In this document: positions 1 to 7,816 of the stretch, piece after piece | Layout: every line of letters starts with the position of its first letter | Position numbering within the stretch: position 1 is the stretch's first letter | Position numbers and translations under genes: made by a program | The notes under the pieces: model-generated | The model's input: only the letters and a program-made list of their open reading frames with translations | Database searches by the model: none | What the model was told of the DNA's origin: nothing | NCBI GenBank assembly: GCA_021768985.1 | Contig: JAETTR010000006.1 | Span: 1 to 20,383 of the forward strand | DNA length: 20,383 nt | Reading direction: 5' to 3' | From: Bacillota bacterium | GTDB taxonomy: Bacteria > Bacillota > Clostridia > Christensenellales > Borkfalkiaceae

Positions 1-1
1 G

Positions 2-94
2 GATTGGCGGTTGCAGGACAAGGATCACCCGATCCGCGCCCTTGCCGACAGAAAGAAGGACAATATCGACGTGGGCAGAGTCAAGGGGAAATAA
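2..94 (+). CDS. C-terminal end of an unrecognised protein (partial)
   Basis: Reading frame 2 is open from the left edge to a TAA at 92-94 and encodes 30 residues, beginning DWRLQDKDHP and ending DVGRVKGK. It is very rich in Lys, Arg and Asp. A strong palindromic terminator starts 12 nt after the stop, which is what the end of a real transcription unit looks like. There is no start in the window, so the gene begins upstream. I do not recognise the family and assign no function. The overlapping frame 1 reading (85 codons) runs straight through the terminator and is probably a shadow. Confidence 0.6.
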   Translation, partial: DWRLQDKDHPIRALADRKKDNIDVGRVKGK

Positions 95-106
95 GAATTT
101 TACGTT

Positions 107-140
107 GCGAAAAGACGGCTGAATTCAGCCGTCTTTTCGC
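107..140. terminator. Perfect palindromic intrinsic terminator
   Basis: A 34-bp perfect inverted repeat has arms of 17 bp (107-123 and 124-140) that read GCGAAAAGACGGCTGAA and its complement. The inner GC-rich stem is flanked by A and T tracts on the two sides, so it could work in both directions. It sits just after the stop at 94 and before the clpB promoter, separating the two units. Confidence 0.85.
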
Positions 141-170
141 GTTCCGCCGAACGGACAAAATTTTTTGCCG

Positions 171-201
171 TTGTTTAAATTATAAAGTTTCGCGGTATAA
201 T
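171..201 (+). promoter_or_regulatory. Putative clpB promoter with inverted repeat around the -10
   Basis: A perfect TATAAT lies at 196-201. The best -35 match is a weak TTGTTT at 171-176, with a long 19-bp spacer. A 7-bp inverted repeat, GTTTCGC (187-193) and GCGAAAC (206-212), brackets the -10 box and the expected start point near 208. This is a natural place for a repressor. It matches neither the CIRCE element of HrcA nor the heptad repeat of CtsR, so the regulator is unknown. The transcript would have a leader of about 70 nt before the ATG at 280. Confidence 0.55.
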
Positions 202-279
202 ACAAGCGAAACGAAAGCAATTGAGAATATTTCATTGCGCGTCAAGCAAAGAATTCTGTGAATCAAAAAGGAGGAAGAT

Positions 280-2853
<2,574 letters not shown>

Positions 2854-2859
2854 TCATGC

Positions 2860-2906
2860 GCGGGCTCCGACGATTCGTCGGAGCCCGCAGTTTGTTTTTA
2901 TTTTTG
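2860..2906 (+). terminator. Intrinsic terminator after clpB
   Basis: The hairpin has arms CGGGCTCCGACG (2861-2872) and CGTCGGAGCCCG (2876-2887) with a 3-nt loop, and g2860-c2888 extends it by one pair. A T-rich tail follows at 2891-2906. It starts 7 nt after the clpB stop. Confidence 0.9.
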
Positions 2907-2929
2907 TAACTCCCCCTTCCGTCGTTTTC

Positions 2930-3026
2930 TGCGAAAACGCCACCCACCCCCATACACGGGGGTGGGCAGAGGCTGCCCCTGCTTTGCGGGGGCGGCTCCG
3001 CTGTAAGCGGTGGTGGGGGTGTTTTA
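2930..3026. repeat. GC-rich multi-hairpin intergenic element
   Basis: This non-coding stretch contains three stacked hairpins. They are CCCACCCCC/GGGGGTGGG (2943-2951 with 2958-2966), GCCCCTGC/GCGGGGGC (2975-2982 with 2986-2993, one G-U pair) and CCGCT/AGCGG (2998-3002 with 3006-3010). The outer sequences (AAAACGCCACC on the left, GGTGGTGGGGGTGTTTT on the right) can also roughly pair. This gives a cloverleaf-like fold. The form is that of the mobile palindromic repeats common between genes in gut Clostridia. Only one copy of this type is in the window, so repeat status is inferred. The rest of 2907-3211 is AT-rich and carries promoters but no gene. Confidence 0.5.
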
Positions 3027-3086
3027 ACAGCCTGAAAAAATTTTTATATCGAGATCTTGGTATTCGATGTTTTTGTTCTCGAAAGT

Positions 3087-3095
3087 TGCTATAAT
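3087..3095 (+). promoter_or_regulatory. Extended -10 promoter candidate
   Basis: TGC followed by TATAAT (3090-3095) is an extended -10 element without a good -35 box. It lies 117 nt before the small gene at 3212. Two AAAGTTG copies, at 3082-3088 and 3102-3108, are exactly 20 bp apart and flank the -10. They could be a direct-repeat protein site. Confidence 0.35.
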
Positions 3096-3165
3096 AGTTG
3101 TAAAGTTGATTTTCACTATATTTATTAGTACCTTTCTACTACGTGAATACATTTGCGAAATATTG

Positions 3166-3174
3166 TGATATAAT
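3166..3174 (+). promoter_or_regulatory. Extended -10 promoter of the small gene at 3212
   Basis: TGA followed by a perfect TATAAT (3169-3174) forms an extended -10. No convincing -35 box is present at the right distance. The expected start near 3181 leaves a leader of about 30 nt carrying the AAGGAG site before the ATG at 3212. Confidence 0.55.
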
Positions 3175-3211
3175 CAATATGCACGAAAAAATAAAATAAG
3201 GAGAACTTATT

Positions 3212-3472
3212 ATGAAATCAATTATCGAACAATTTTATTACAGGCAGGAACCGATGTACGAATCGATCCCGCGGAGCGAAGAATATTTGAAGCGGGAAAG
3301 AGAATACGACTCGATTCATACGAAAATCGAAGACACGCTGAACGAAGAGCAAAAGCAACTAATGGACGATTTGTGGCTTGCGGGCGTGGGATTGAAAAGC
3401 GAAGCCAATCTGACTTATTTTAAAGAAGGGGTAAAATTCGGTTTGTTGCTCGCTATGGAAGCGCACGAATGA
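3212..3472 (+). CDS. Small DUF6809-like protein of unknown function
   Basis: The 86-residue acidic, probably soluble and helical product starts MKSIIEQFYYRQ and ends with a segment FKEGVKFGLLLAMEA. An N-terminal aromatic pair, a central Glu/Lys-rich helix (about 25-55) and a closing F-x2-G-x3-G helix are features I associate with the DUF6809 family of small Clostridia proteins. That assignment is from memory of the family pattern. The start is supported by AAGGAG about 8 nt upstream and by the extended -10 promoter. It is a single gene. After the stop, TCCGAA/TTCGGA (3478-3494) can form a short hairpin but has no T tract. The function is unknown. A distant relative by its C-terminal end may be the 98-aa protein at 7224-7520. 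Confidence 0.75.
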   Translation: MKSIIEQFYYRQEPMYESIPRSEEYLKREREYDSIHTKIEDTLNEEQKQLMDDLWLAGVGLKSEANLTYFKEGVKFGLLLAMEAHE

Positions 3473-3510
3473 TTTTATCCGAAAAAAATTCGGAATCGGC
3501 GCAAAAACGA

Positions 3511-3539
3511 TTGCAATTTCCGTGGAAGTATTGTAAAAT
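3511..3539 (+). promoter_or_regulatory. Promoter of tRNA-Ser(CGA)
   Basis: TTGCAA (3511-3516) and TAAAAT (3534-3539) are 17 bp apart. Transcription would start near 3546, 8 nt before the mature tRNA end. Confidence 0.7.
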
Positions 3540-3553
3540 AAGCAATGTCTTTT

Positions 3554-3643
3554 GCAGAGATGGCGGAGCGGTCGAACGCGCACGATTCGAAATCGTGTGA
3601 TGCAGGAATGTATCCAAGGGTTCAAATCCCTTTCTCTGCGCCA
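3554..3643 (+). tRNA. tRNA-Ser, anticodon CGA, with encoded CCA
   Basis: A full class II cloverleaf can be drawn. The acceptor is GCAGAGA (3554-3560) with TCTCTGC (3633-3639), discriminator G3640 and CCA at 3641-3643. The D arm begins at 3563. The anticodon stem CACGA/TCGTG (3581-3585, 3593-3597) carries a 7-nt loop with anticodon CGA at 3588-3590, which reads UCG. The long variable arm pairs GATGCA with TGTATC around a 3-4 nt loop. The T arm is AAGGG/CCCTT around TTCAAAT. The long variable arm and the anticodon together fix serine. Confidence 0.96.
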
Positions 3644-3665
3644 CGTCGCAACACGACGGATTTGC

Positions 3666-3697
3666 AATAAGGCAGCGCAAGCTGTCTTATTTGCTTT
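3666..3697 (+). terminator. Terminator of tRNA-Ser
   Basis: An 11-bp stem, AATAAGGCAGC (3666-3676) with GCTGTCTTATT (3681-3691, one G-U pair), is closed by a GCAA tetraloop and followed by TTGCTTT. The tail is short, so strength is uncertain. It lies 22 nt after the tRNA. Confidence 0.65.
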
Positions 3698-3785
3698 AAC
3701 GTCGGTTGTTAAGGGTGTTTCAATCCGAACTTTTCGATCAGATATGTTGGAGTGTAACACCTTTTTTCATTTGCAAATCCGAGTA

Positions 3786-3814
3786 TTGACTTTTATATTC
3801 AATTTTGCTATACT
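3786..3814 (+). promoter_or_regulatory. Strong promoter of the antitoxin/zeta-kinase pair
   Basis: TTGACT (3786-3791) and TATACT (3809-3814) have a 17-bp spacer, and TGC just before the -10 makes it extended as well. The expected start point, 3820-3822, lies inside the AGGGGG site (3819-3824) and only about 9 nt before the ATG. The mRNA would be almost leaderless. Confidence 0.8.
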
Positions 3815-3829
3815 GAACAGGGGGTTGAT

Positions 3830-4024
3830 ATGAGTAAAACCGAGGCGATCGAGATTTTTGCAAAATCAGTTTTTAACGAAGAAAAAAAAGTAATCAGTAC
3901 CGACGAATTTAACGCTTTAATGGAAAAAGCCGAAACGCAGCAGGAACGCGATTTTTATTTTTATATTTATTCCTATCTTTTACAGCGCAGTCAAAGGGAA
4001 GTCGTAAGAAGTGGAAAGTTCTAA
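3830..4024 (+). CDS. Putative antitoxin, partner of zeta-like kinase
   Basis: A 64-residue helical protein starts MSKTEAIEIF and ends REVVRSGKF. It has no DNA-binding motif that I can see; a Glu/Lys-rich N-terminal half leads to an aromatic run (FYFYIYSY, about 42-49) and a basic tail. It starts at an ATG preceded by AGGGGG. Its last 14 nt overlap the GTG start of the zeta-like kinase, which points to translational coupling and a shared operon. Small size, first position and tight overlap with a zeta-family toxin make it a candidate antitoxin. This is inferred from context, since I do not recognise it as the classical epsilon or PezA type. Confidence 0.72.
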   Translation: MSKTEAIEIFAKSVFNEEKKVISTDEFNALMEKAETQQERDFYFYIYSYLLQRSQREVVRSGKF

Positions 4025-4592
4025 AATATTTACGATTTTTGCGGGCGTAAACGGTGCGGGTAAAAGCACCTTGTATGCGGCGGATAATTCCGCGGAATTG
4101 GGAGTACGGCTCAATTCGGACGAGCTTGTGCGGGAAGCCGGCGCGGATTGGCGAAGCGTGGAAGCGCAGATCGCGGCGGGGAAACAGCTTTTAAAGATAC
4201 AGAAAGAGTGTTTTGAAAAGGGGATTTCCTGTAATCGCGAAACGACGCTGTGCGGCAACAATATTATTAACTCGATTAAGAAAGCCAAGGAACTCGGCTA
4301 TAAAATCCATCTGCGTTACGTCGGAGTAAGCAATCCGCAGATTGCGATTGACCGCGTAAAGAAAAGAATTGAACTCGGCGGGCACGGCGTGAGCGAGGCG
4401 ACGATTGAGCATCGCTACGAAACTTCTGCCGAAAATTTTCTCAAAATATACGAGTCGTGCGACCAAATCAATATCTACGACAATTCGGGTGAATATTTGA
4501 TTCTGGTTGCTTATCGAATCAACGGCAAACTGCAAAAAACAAATTCAAGCATTCAATGGGTAAACGATCTGTTGGCTCAAGTCGTTTCATAG
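4011..4592 (+). CDS. Zeta-toxin-family P-loop kinase
   Basis: The 193-aa product belongs to the zeta toxin/COG4185 group of P-loop kinases. Some members phosphorylate UDP-N-acetylglucosamine and so block peptidoglycan synthesis. Visible features are a central beta strand plus Walker A GVNGAGKST (12-20), NSDEL with D37 after strand 2 (a likely catalytic or substrate residue), NRETT (75-79) as a second acidic substrate site, a lid-like arginine run RVKKR (115-119) with GGHGVSE (123-129), and IYDNSG (155-160) near the end. The length is close to the compact zeta-like proteins and shorter than pneumococcal PezT. It starts with GTG, 14 nt inside the upstream gene, with only a weak AAAGGGA site. 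The toxin role and the substrate are inferred; other COG4185 proteins may have different targets. Confidence 0.85.
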   Translation: MESSKIFTIFAGVNGAGKSTLYAADNSAELGVRLNSDELVREAGADWRSVEAQIAAGKQLLKIQKECFEKGISCNRETTLCGNNIINSIKKAKELGYKIHLRYVGVSNPQIAIDRVKKRIELGGHGVSEATIEHRYETSAENFLKIYESCDQINIYDNSGEYLILVAYRINGKLQKTNSSIQWVNDLLAQVVS

Positions 4593-4622
4593 CAGAAAAA
4601 TCAATTATGCCGCTTCAAATTT

Positions 4623-4668
4623 CCACGAAAAAAGGGAGGCTGTCGCCTCCCTTTTTTCGTGGTCTTTT
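4623..4668. terminator. Bidirectional terminator between convergent genes
   Basis: The perfect 18-bp stem (4623-4640 with 4645-4662) has a TGTC loop. The GC core GGGAGGC/GCCTCCC is flanked by A and T tracts, and TCTTTTT follows on the + strand. It ends the zeta-kinase unit and the convergent hydrolase pseudogene, whose stop is at 4668-4670. Confidence 0.92.
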
Positions 4669-5773
4669 TATCCGACTTGTTTCAGTTCGCCCGTTGCGAG
4701 AGAGTACTCGTACGCGGCGGTTTTGTCGCCGTAATTCTCATTGGCGACCCATAATACGGATTTCTTCGTCAGGTTGTATACGGCGCTGTGTACGGTCACG
4801 CCGCCGCCCCCGTTCCAGGACCGCCGCCCGATTTCCTTCAAAATATCCATGGCGGCGGTTTCGTTTTCCACCACGCCGTTCGTTGCGTTCAGCCGTTCGT
4901 AAATGCGGTCGTAGCGGTCGTCGCCCGCTTTTTCGTCGCCGTCCTCGTAGTAGTCCGGCCGGAGAATAAAGTTGGTGATCCACTGGAAGTCCGCGTTCGC
5001 TTCCCGCTCGCCCAGATATTCGTCGCCCATGTTGTAGTGCACGACGAGCTTGCGCGCCGTGCCGTCGTTGTCCGTTTTGTCCGTGCCGTTTTCGGGCACC
5101 CATTCCAGAATCGCGCTCTTGCCAGTCGCGTCCGCCACCATGTAATGGAAGGAGGTGTTCGCCGAGTCGTGCAGGTTATACGAACGGACGAGCTCCACGG
5201 CTTCGTCAACGTCGTCGGCGTAATCGAGAATCATGCGCAGCATGGTCGTGGAGGTGATGTCGGGCTTATCGGGATCGCACTGGTTGGTGGCGACCGTTTC
5301 CTCGCCCTGATAGGACATGTAAATGCCGCACGCCACGCCCGCGTCGTTGATGCCGTCGAGGGGTGCGAACGGAGCGGCGAGGCAGGTGATCTTGTTCATC
5401 AGCCCCGTCACGTCTTTGTCGATGTCCATGCCCACGTAGTTCAGATCGACGGTCGAGAAGGATTTATGCCTGCCCTGAGTTCGGAATCGTTCTTTACGCC
5501 GCCCTGTTTTAAAAGTTTGTCGAAGTAGAATCCGCCCTTCACGTCCATGCGGTACACTGCGCCTTCTTTGTTGTCGTCGTTGCGGTCGCGGAGCTTTTTT
5601 ATGCTCGAAACGGTGGAAATTTCGTCGTTCCATACGCTGGTGAAGGTGATCGCCAGAAGCGCGATCAGAATGAGAACCGCGGCGAGCACGATACACAGAA
5701 TCCGCAGCCATAGGCGGCGCTTCTTCGGTTCGGTTTCCCGTCCTTCGGGTACGGGCTGTTGGGTTTCTTCCAT
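4668..5773 (-). pseudogene. Broken choloylglycine-hydrolase-family (C45-like) gene
   Basis: Two parts of one gene lie in different frames. The N-part (5773 to about 5477) starts MEETQQPVPEG after AAGGAG, has one membrane anchor (about residues 20-45) and ends in conserved GGFYFDKLLKQGG plus NDSEL. The C-part (from about 5474 to the TAA at 4668-4670) starts GRHKSFSTVDL and contains LAAPFAPLDGINDAG, ACGIYMSYQG and ANTSFHYMVAD, typical of secreted linear-amide C-N hydrolases. In intact relatives, as I recall them, some 50-60 residues lie between these blocks and hold the Cys nucleophile and the RNYDF-type motif. They are missing here and the frame shifts at the junction. The product cannot be an active Ntn hydrolase. 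The C-part is otherwise uninterrupted for about 268 codons, so the break is recent or an assembly fault. Confidence 0.85.
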
Positions 5774-5804
5774 AAAATTCTCCTTTTTGATTCACTTTGT
5801 GAAC

Positions 5805-5833
5805 ATTATAGGCATAGAAAAGGCGTTTGTCAA
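5805..5833 (-). promoter_or_regulatory. Consensus promoter of the hydrolase pseudogene
   Basis: On the minus strand a perfect TTGACA (5833-5828) and a perfect TATAAT (5810-5805) are exactly 17 bp apart. The start would be near 5798, giving a 25-nt leader with AAGGAG. The promoter is intact although the gene is broken. Confidence 0.88.
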
Positions 5834-5871
5834 GGAAACGAAGGGGGAAATGAAAAAATCCGCGCGGCGGG

Positions 5872-5901
5872 TTGACAATTCCGCGCGGCGTTTGGTATAA
5901 T
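5872..5901 (+). promoter_or_regulatory. Promoter of the thioesterase/SDR operon
   Basis: A perfect TTGACA (5872-5877) and TATAAT (5896-5901) are 18 bp apart. The start is expected near 5908, just 3 nt before the ATG at 5911, so the mRNA would be leaderless. It is divergent from the pseudogene promoter, with 38 bp between the two -35 boxes. Confidence 0.85.
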
Positions 5902-5910
5902 GAACGGGTT

Positions 5911-6420
5911 ATGAAAGTCGTTCGCAAACAGAGAAACAGCAAAATGTGCGTAATATGCGGGCTGGACAATCCCGCGGGCGTGCGCGCGCCCTTTTATTCG
6001 ATGGAGGACGGGAGCGTGATCTCCCTGTTCCGCTTCCGCGAGGAACACCAGAGCTATCCCGGACGGGTGCACGGCGGAATGATCACCGCCATGCTCGACG
6101 AGCTCGGTCTGCGCGCGCTCTGGGCGAAGGAAGGGGGAGAGTTCACCTTCGGCGTCACCACGTCGCTCGAAACGAAGTACCGCAAGCCCGTACCCTACGA
6201 TGCCGATCTGATCGGGCGGGGGATCGTCGCCAAAGAGAGCGGAAACTTTTTAACGGCGGAATGCACGATTTCCGATCCGTCGGGCAAGGTGCTGGCGAGC
6301 GCGGTGATCAAATATATCAAGCTCTCGGTGGACCGCATTCAGCAGGGCGTGGACGAGCACGAGGAAATGTGCTATTCGATCGAGGACGGAATCGGGGAAA
6401 TCGCCGTCGCGGGGGCGTAA
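5911..6420 (+). CDS. PaaI-like hotdog-fold thioesterase
   Basis: This 169-aa member of the PaaI/hotdog family probably hydrolyses an acyl-CoA thioester in the cytoplasm; the substrate is unknown. The HGG motif (54-56) and the following LDE acid (D63, E64) are the usual hotdog active-site signature, after EEHQSYPGRV. An N-terminal CxxCG (13-17, MCVICGLDNP) is common in one branch of the family. The start is taken at ATG 5911 because an upstream TTG in the same frame is the promoter -35 itself. No ribosome binding site precedes it, which fits a leaderless mRNA. An alternative is M12 at 5944. The SDR gene starts 1 nt after its stop. Confidence 0.85.
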   Translation: MKVVRKQRNSKMCVICGLDNPAGVRAPFYSMEDGSVISLFRFREEHQSYPGRVHGGMITAMLDELGLRALWAKEGGEFTFGVTTSLETKYRKPVPYDADLIGRGIVAKESGNFLTAECTISDPSGKVLASAVIKYIKLSVDRIQQGVDEHEEMCYSIEDGIGEIAVAGA

Positions 6421-6421
6421 G

Positions 6422-7222
6422 GTGCCCGCCGAACGGTATACCTTAATTACGGGCGCGTGCGGCGGATTGGGCGGCGCGTTCTGCGAGCTTCTCGCCTCGC
6501 GCGGGGAACCGCTGTATCTGACGGGCAGGAGCGAATCGCGTTTGCAGACGCTCTGCGAACGGTTGCGGGAACGTTATCCCGCCCTCCCCGTAAAATACGG
6601 CGTTTGCGATTTAACGGACGGGCAGTCCCGCCGCGCGTTTTTTGCGCGCGCGGACGAAGAAGGGGCGCGGTTTTCCCGCCTGATTTACGCGGCGGGCGCG
6701 GATATCCAGAAGGCGTTCGAAAAGTACGACGACGAAAAGCTCGTGTTTCAGACGCGGGTGAATTTCGAAGGCGCGGTTTCGTTCTTCCGCGCGACGCTCG
6801 CCCGCGCCGATTTAAACGGAAATACCGAACTGCTTGCGATCGGAAGTATGTCCGCCGATTGCCCTATGCCGTACTTTGCGCTGTACAGCGCGAGTAAAAA
6901 GGCGCTCGAACAGTTCTGTATCGGGCTTCGCACCGAGCTGAAAGGGCGGGCGAAAGTGACCTGCGTGCTCCCCGGCAGTATCCCCACGCGGGAGGACATC
7001 AAGGCGAATATCCGCGCGCACGGGTTCTGGACCCGCGTTTCCGCGATCCCGCCCGAACGGGTGGCAAGAGCTTCGCTGAAAGCGGTCAAACGGAACAAGC
7101 GCACCAAGGTGATCGGGTTCTGGAATCATATCATCAAGTTTTTCACCGATCTCGCGCCCATGCCGGTAAAGCTGCGCTTCGTCGCCAAACGCTGGAAGAA
7201 AACCGAAAAAGACGCGTTTTAA
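6422..7222 (+). CDS. Short-chain dehydrogenase/reductase (SDR)
   Basis: The classical SDR of 266 aa is an NAD(P)-dependent oxidoreductase. It has the cofactor motif TGACGGLG (10-17), a conserved Asn in VNFEGAV (N114), a catalytic Ser in GSMS (142 or 144) and the Tyr-x3-Lys pair YSASK (Y155, K159). The C-terminal end is basic (LRFVAKRWKKTEK) and may sit at a membrane surface, as in other SDRs of this length that handle lipid-like substrates. The start is GTG, 1 nt after the thioesterase stop, which indicates coupling. The pairing with a thioesterase hints at acyl or polyketide-like substrates, but the substrate is not shown by the sequence. No clear T-rich terminator follows. Confidence 0.88.
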   Translation: MPAERYTLITGACGGLGGAFCELLASRGEPLYLTGRSESRLQTLCERLRERYPALPVKYGVCDLTDGQSRRAFFARADEEGARFSRLIYAAGADIQKAFEKYDDEKLVFQTRVNFEGAVSFFRATLARADLNGNTELLAIGSMSADCPMPYFALYSASKKALEQFCIGLRTELKGRAKVTCVLPGSIPTREDIKANIRAHGFWTRVSAIPPERVARASLKAVKRNKRTKVIGFWNHIIKFFTDLAPMPVKLRFVAKRWKKTEKDAF

Positions 7223-7223
7223 T

Positions 7224-7520
7224 TTATTCTTCGCGTCGTCTTTGAAAGTCGCGTTGCAGCTCCATACCGATTTCCACGCCGAGGCTGAACAGCCTTGAAC
7301 CGGTGTAAAAGTCGATTTCCTCCTGACGGTTTACGATATTCAATTCCAAATGTTTCAGAATTTTCTGTAAATTTTCGTCGGGCGGGGGCGTGATTTCTGC
7401 GATCAGTTCTTCTTTGTGTTGATCGTAAAATCCGGATAATTCTTGTTCGAGCTCTTCGCGCCATTTGAATCCGTAATGTTGTTCTACGACGTCGAATAGT
7501 AATGTGGATATTGCTTTCAT
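7224..7520 (-). CDS. Uncharacterised 98-aa helical protein, partner of XRE regulator
   Basis: This charged, probably soluble protein starts MKAISTLLFDVVEQ and ends IGMELQRDFQRRREE. It looks helical throughout, with a small proline kink (TPPPDE, about 64-69). The closing segment IDFYTGSRLFSLGVEIG resembles the F-x2-G-x3-G end of the 86-aa protein at 3212, so it may be a diverged DUF6809-type protein; this is tentative. The start is supported by GGAG 6 nt upstream and by a consensus promoter. It is divergent from the XRE gene and shares its operators. It converges on the SDR gene with 1 nt between the ends. Its function is unknown; a toxin or effector role under XRE control is a hypothesis from context. 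Confidence 0.75.
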   Translation of the reverse strand: MKAISTLLFDVVEQHYGFKWREELEQELSGFYDQHKEELIAEITPPPDENLQKILKHLELNIVNRQEEIDFYTGSRLFSLGVEIGMELQRDFQRRREE

Positions 7521-7532
7521 ATAAATCTCCGA

Positions 7533-7561
7533 TTGCGTTCATTTGAACTCACTTATATTAT
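7533..7561 (+). promoter_or_regulatory. Promoter of the XRE regulator
   Basis: TTGCGT (7533-7538) and TATTAT (7556-7561) are 17 bp apart. The promoter overlaps the opposing promoter at the -10, and operator copy 1 lies in its spacer. Confidence 0.5.
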
Positions 7562-7577
7562 ATGCGTTCAAATGAGT
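7537..7577. promoter_or_regulatory. Paired operator sites between divergent promoters
   Basis: CATTTGAAC (7540-7548) and GTTCAAATG (7566-7574) form a perfect 9-bp inverted repeat centred on 7557, with centres 26 bp apart. The first copy is itself a palindrome, GTTCA-TT-TGAAC (7537-7548); the second is a weaker one. Each copy lies between the -35 and -10 of one of the two divergent promoters. This is the expected layout for self-regulation by the adjacent XRE protein. Confidence 0.7.
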
Positions 7578-7585
7578 CCTGTCAA
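7557..7585 (-). promoter_or_regulatory. Consensus promoter of the 98-aa gene
   Basis: On the minus strand a perfect TTGACA (7585-7580) and TATAAT (7562-7557) are 17 bp apart. Operator copy 2 is in the spacer. Strong if not repressed. Confidence 0.85.
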
Positions 7586-7612
7586 GTGTTTTTTTGTAGT
7601 TATTTTTTGATT

Positions 7613-7813
7613 ATGAAAATTTTTGCCGATAGATTGAAAAATTTAAGATTAAAGCACAATTTAAGCCAGCGAGCGTTGGCGAAAGAAACGGGAATCAGTC
7701 CTTCTGCGATTAAGCAGTGGGAAAACGAATCGCGCGTTCCAAACGCGGAAGCGATCGTAATATTAGCTCGTTATTTTGATGTGCGTTCCGATTTTCTTTT
7801 GGGCTTGGAGTGA
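7613..7813 (+). CDS. XRE-family helix-turn-helix regulator
   Basis: The 66-aa product is a single Cro/CI-type HTH domain and little else. The recognition unit is LSQRALAKETGISPSAIKQW (about residues 18-37), followed by ARYFDVRSDFLLGL at the end, the normal closing helix of this domain. No sensor or dimerisation domain is present, so it probably acts as a small self-controlled repressor. The ATG at 7613 is chosen because the domain starts there. An upstream ATG at 7562 lies at the promoter -10 and would add an unlikely Phe/Cys-rich leader. No good ribosome binding site is visible. It is divergent from the 98-aa gene and shares its operators. Confidence 0.85.
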   Translation: MKIFADRLKNLRLKHNLSQRALAKETGISPSAIKQWENESRVPNAEAIVILARYFDVRSDFLLGLE

Positions 7814-7816
7814 TAC

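Noticed and set aside
2930..3026. Possible CRISPR array
   Set aside because: The repeats are inverted hairpin arms of different sequence, not regularly spaced direct repeats, and no cas genes are present.
3618..3660. tRNA-Ser 3' end as a phage or island attachment site
   Set aside because: I saw no second copy of the tRNA 3' end downstream in the window and no integrase gene.
4788..5528. Plus-strand reading frame of 246 codons across the hydrolase pseudogene
   Set aside because: Val/His/Arg-rich composition mirrors the minus-strand gene, whose conserved motifs are clear; no signals on the plus strand.
7211..7237. GACGCG/CGCGTC hairpin as terminator between the SDR and 98-aa genes
   Set aside because: The stem is 6 bp with a 15-nt loop, it overlaps both coding ends and has no proper T-run after it.
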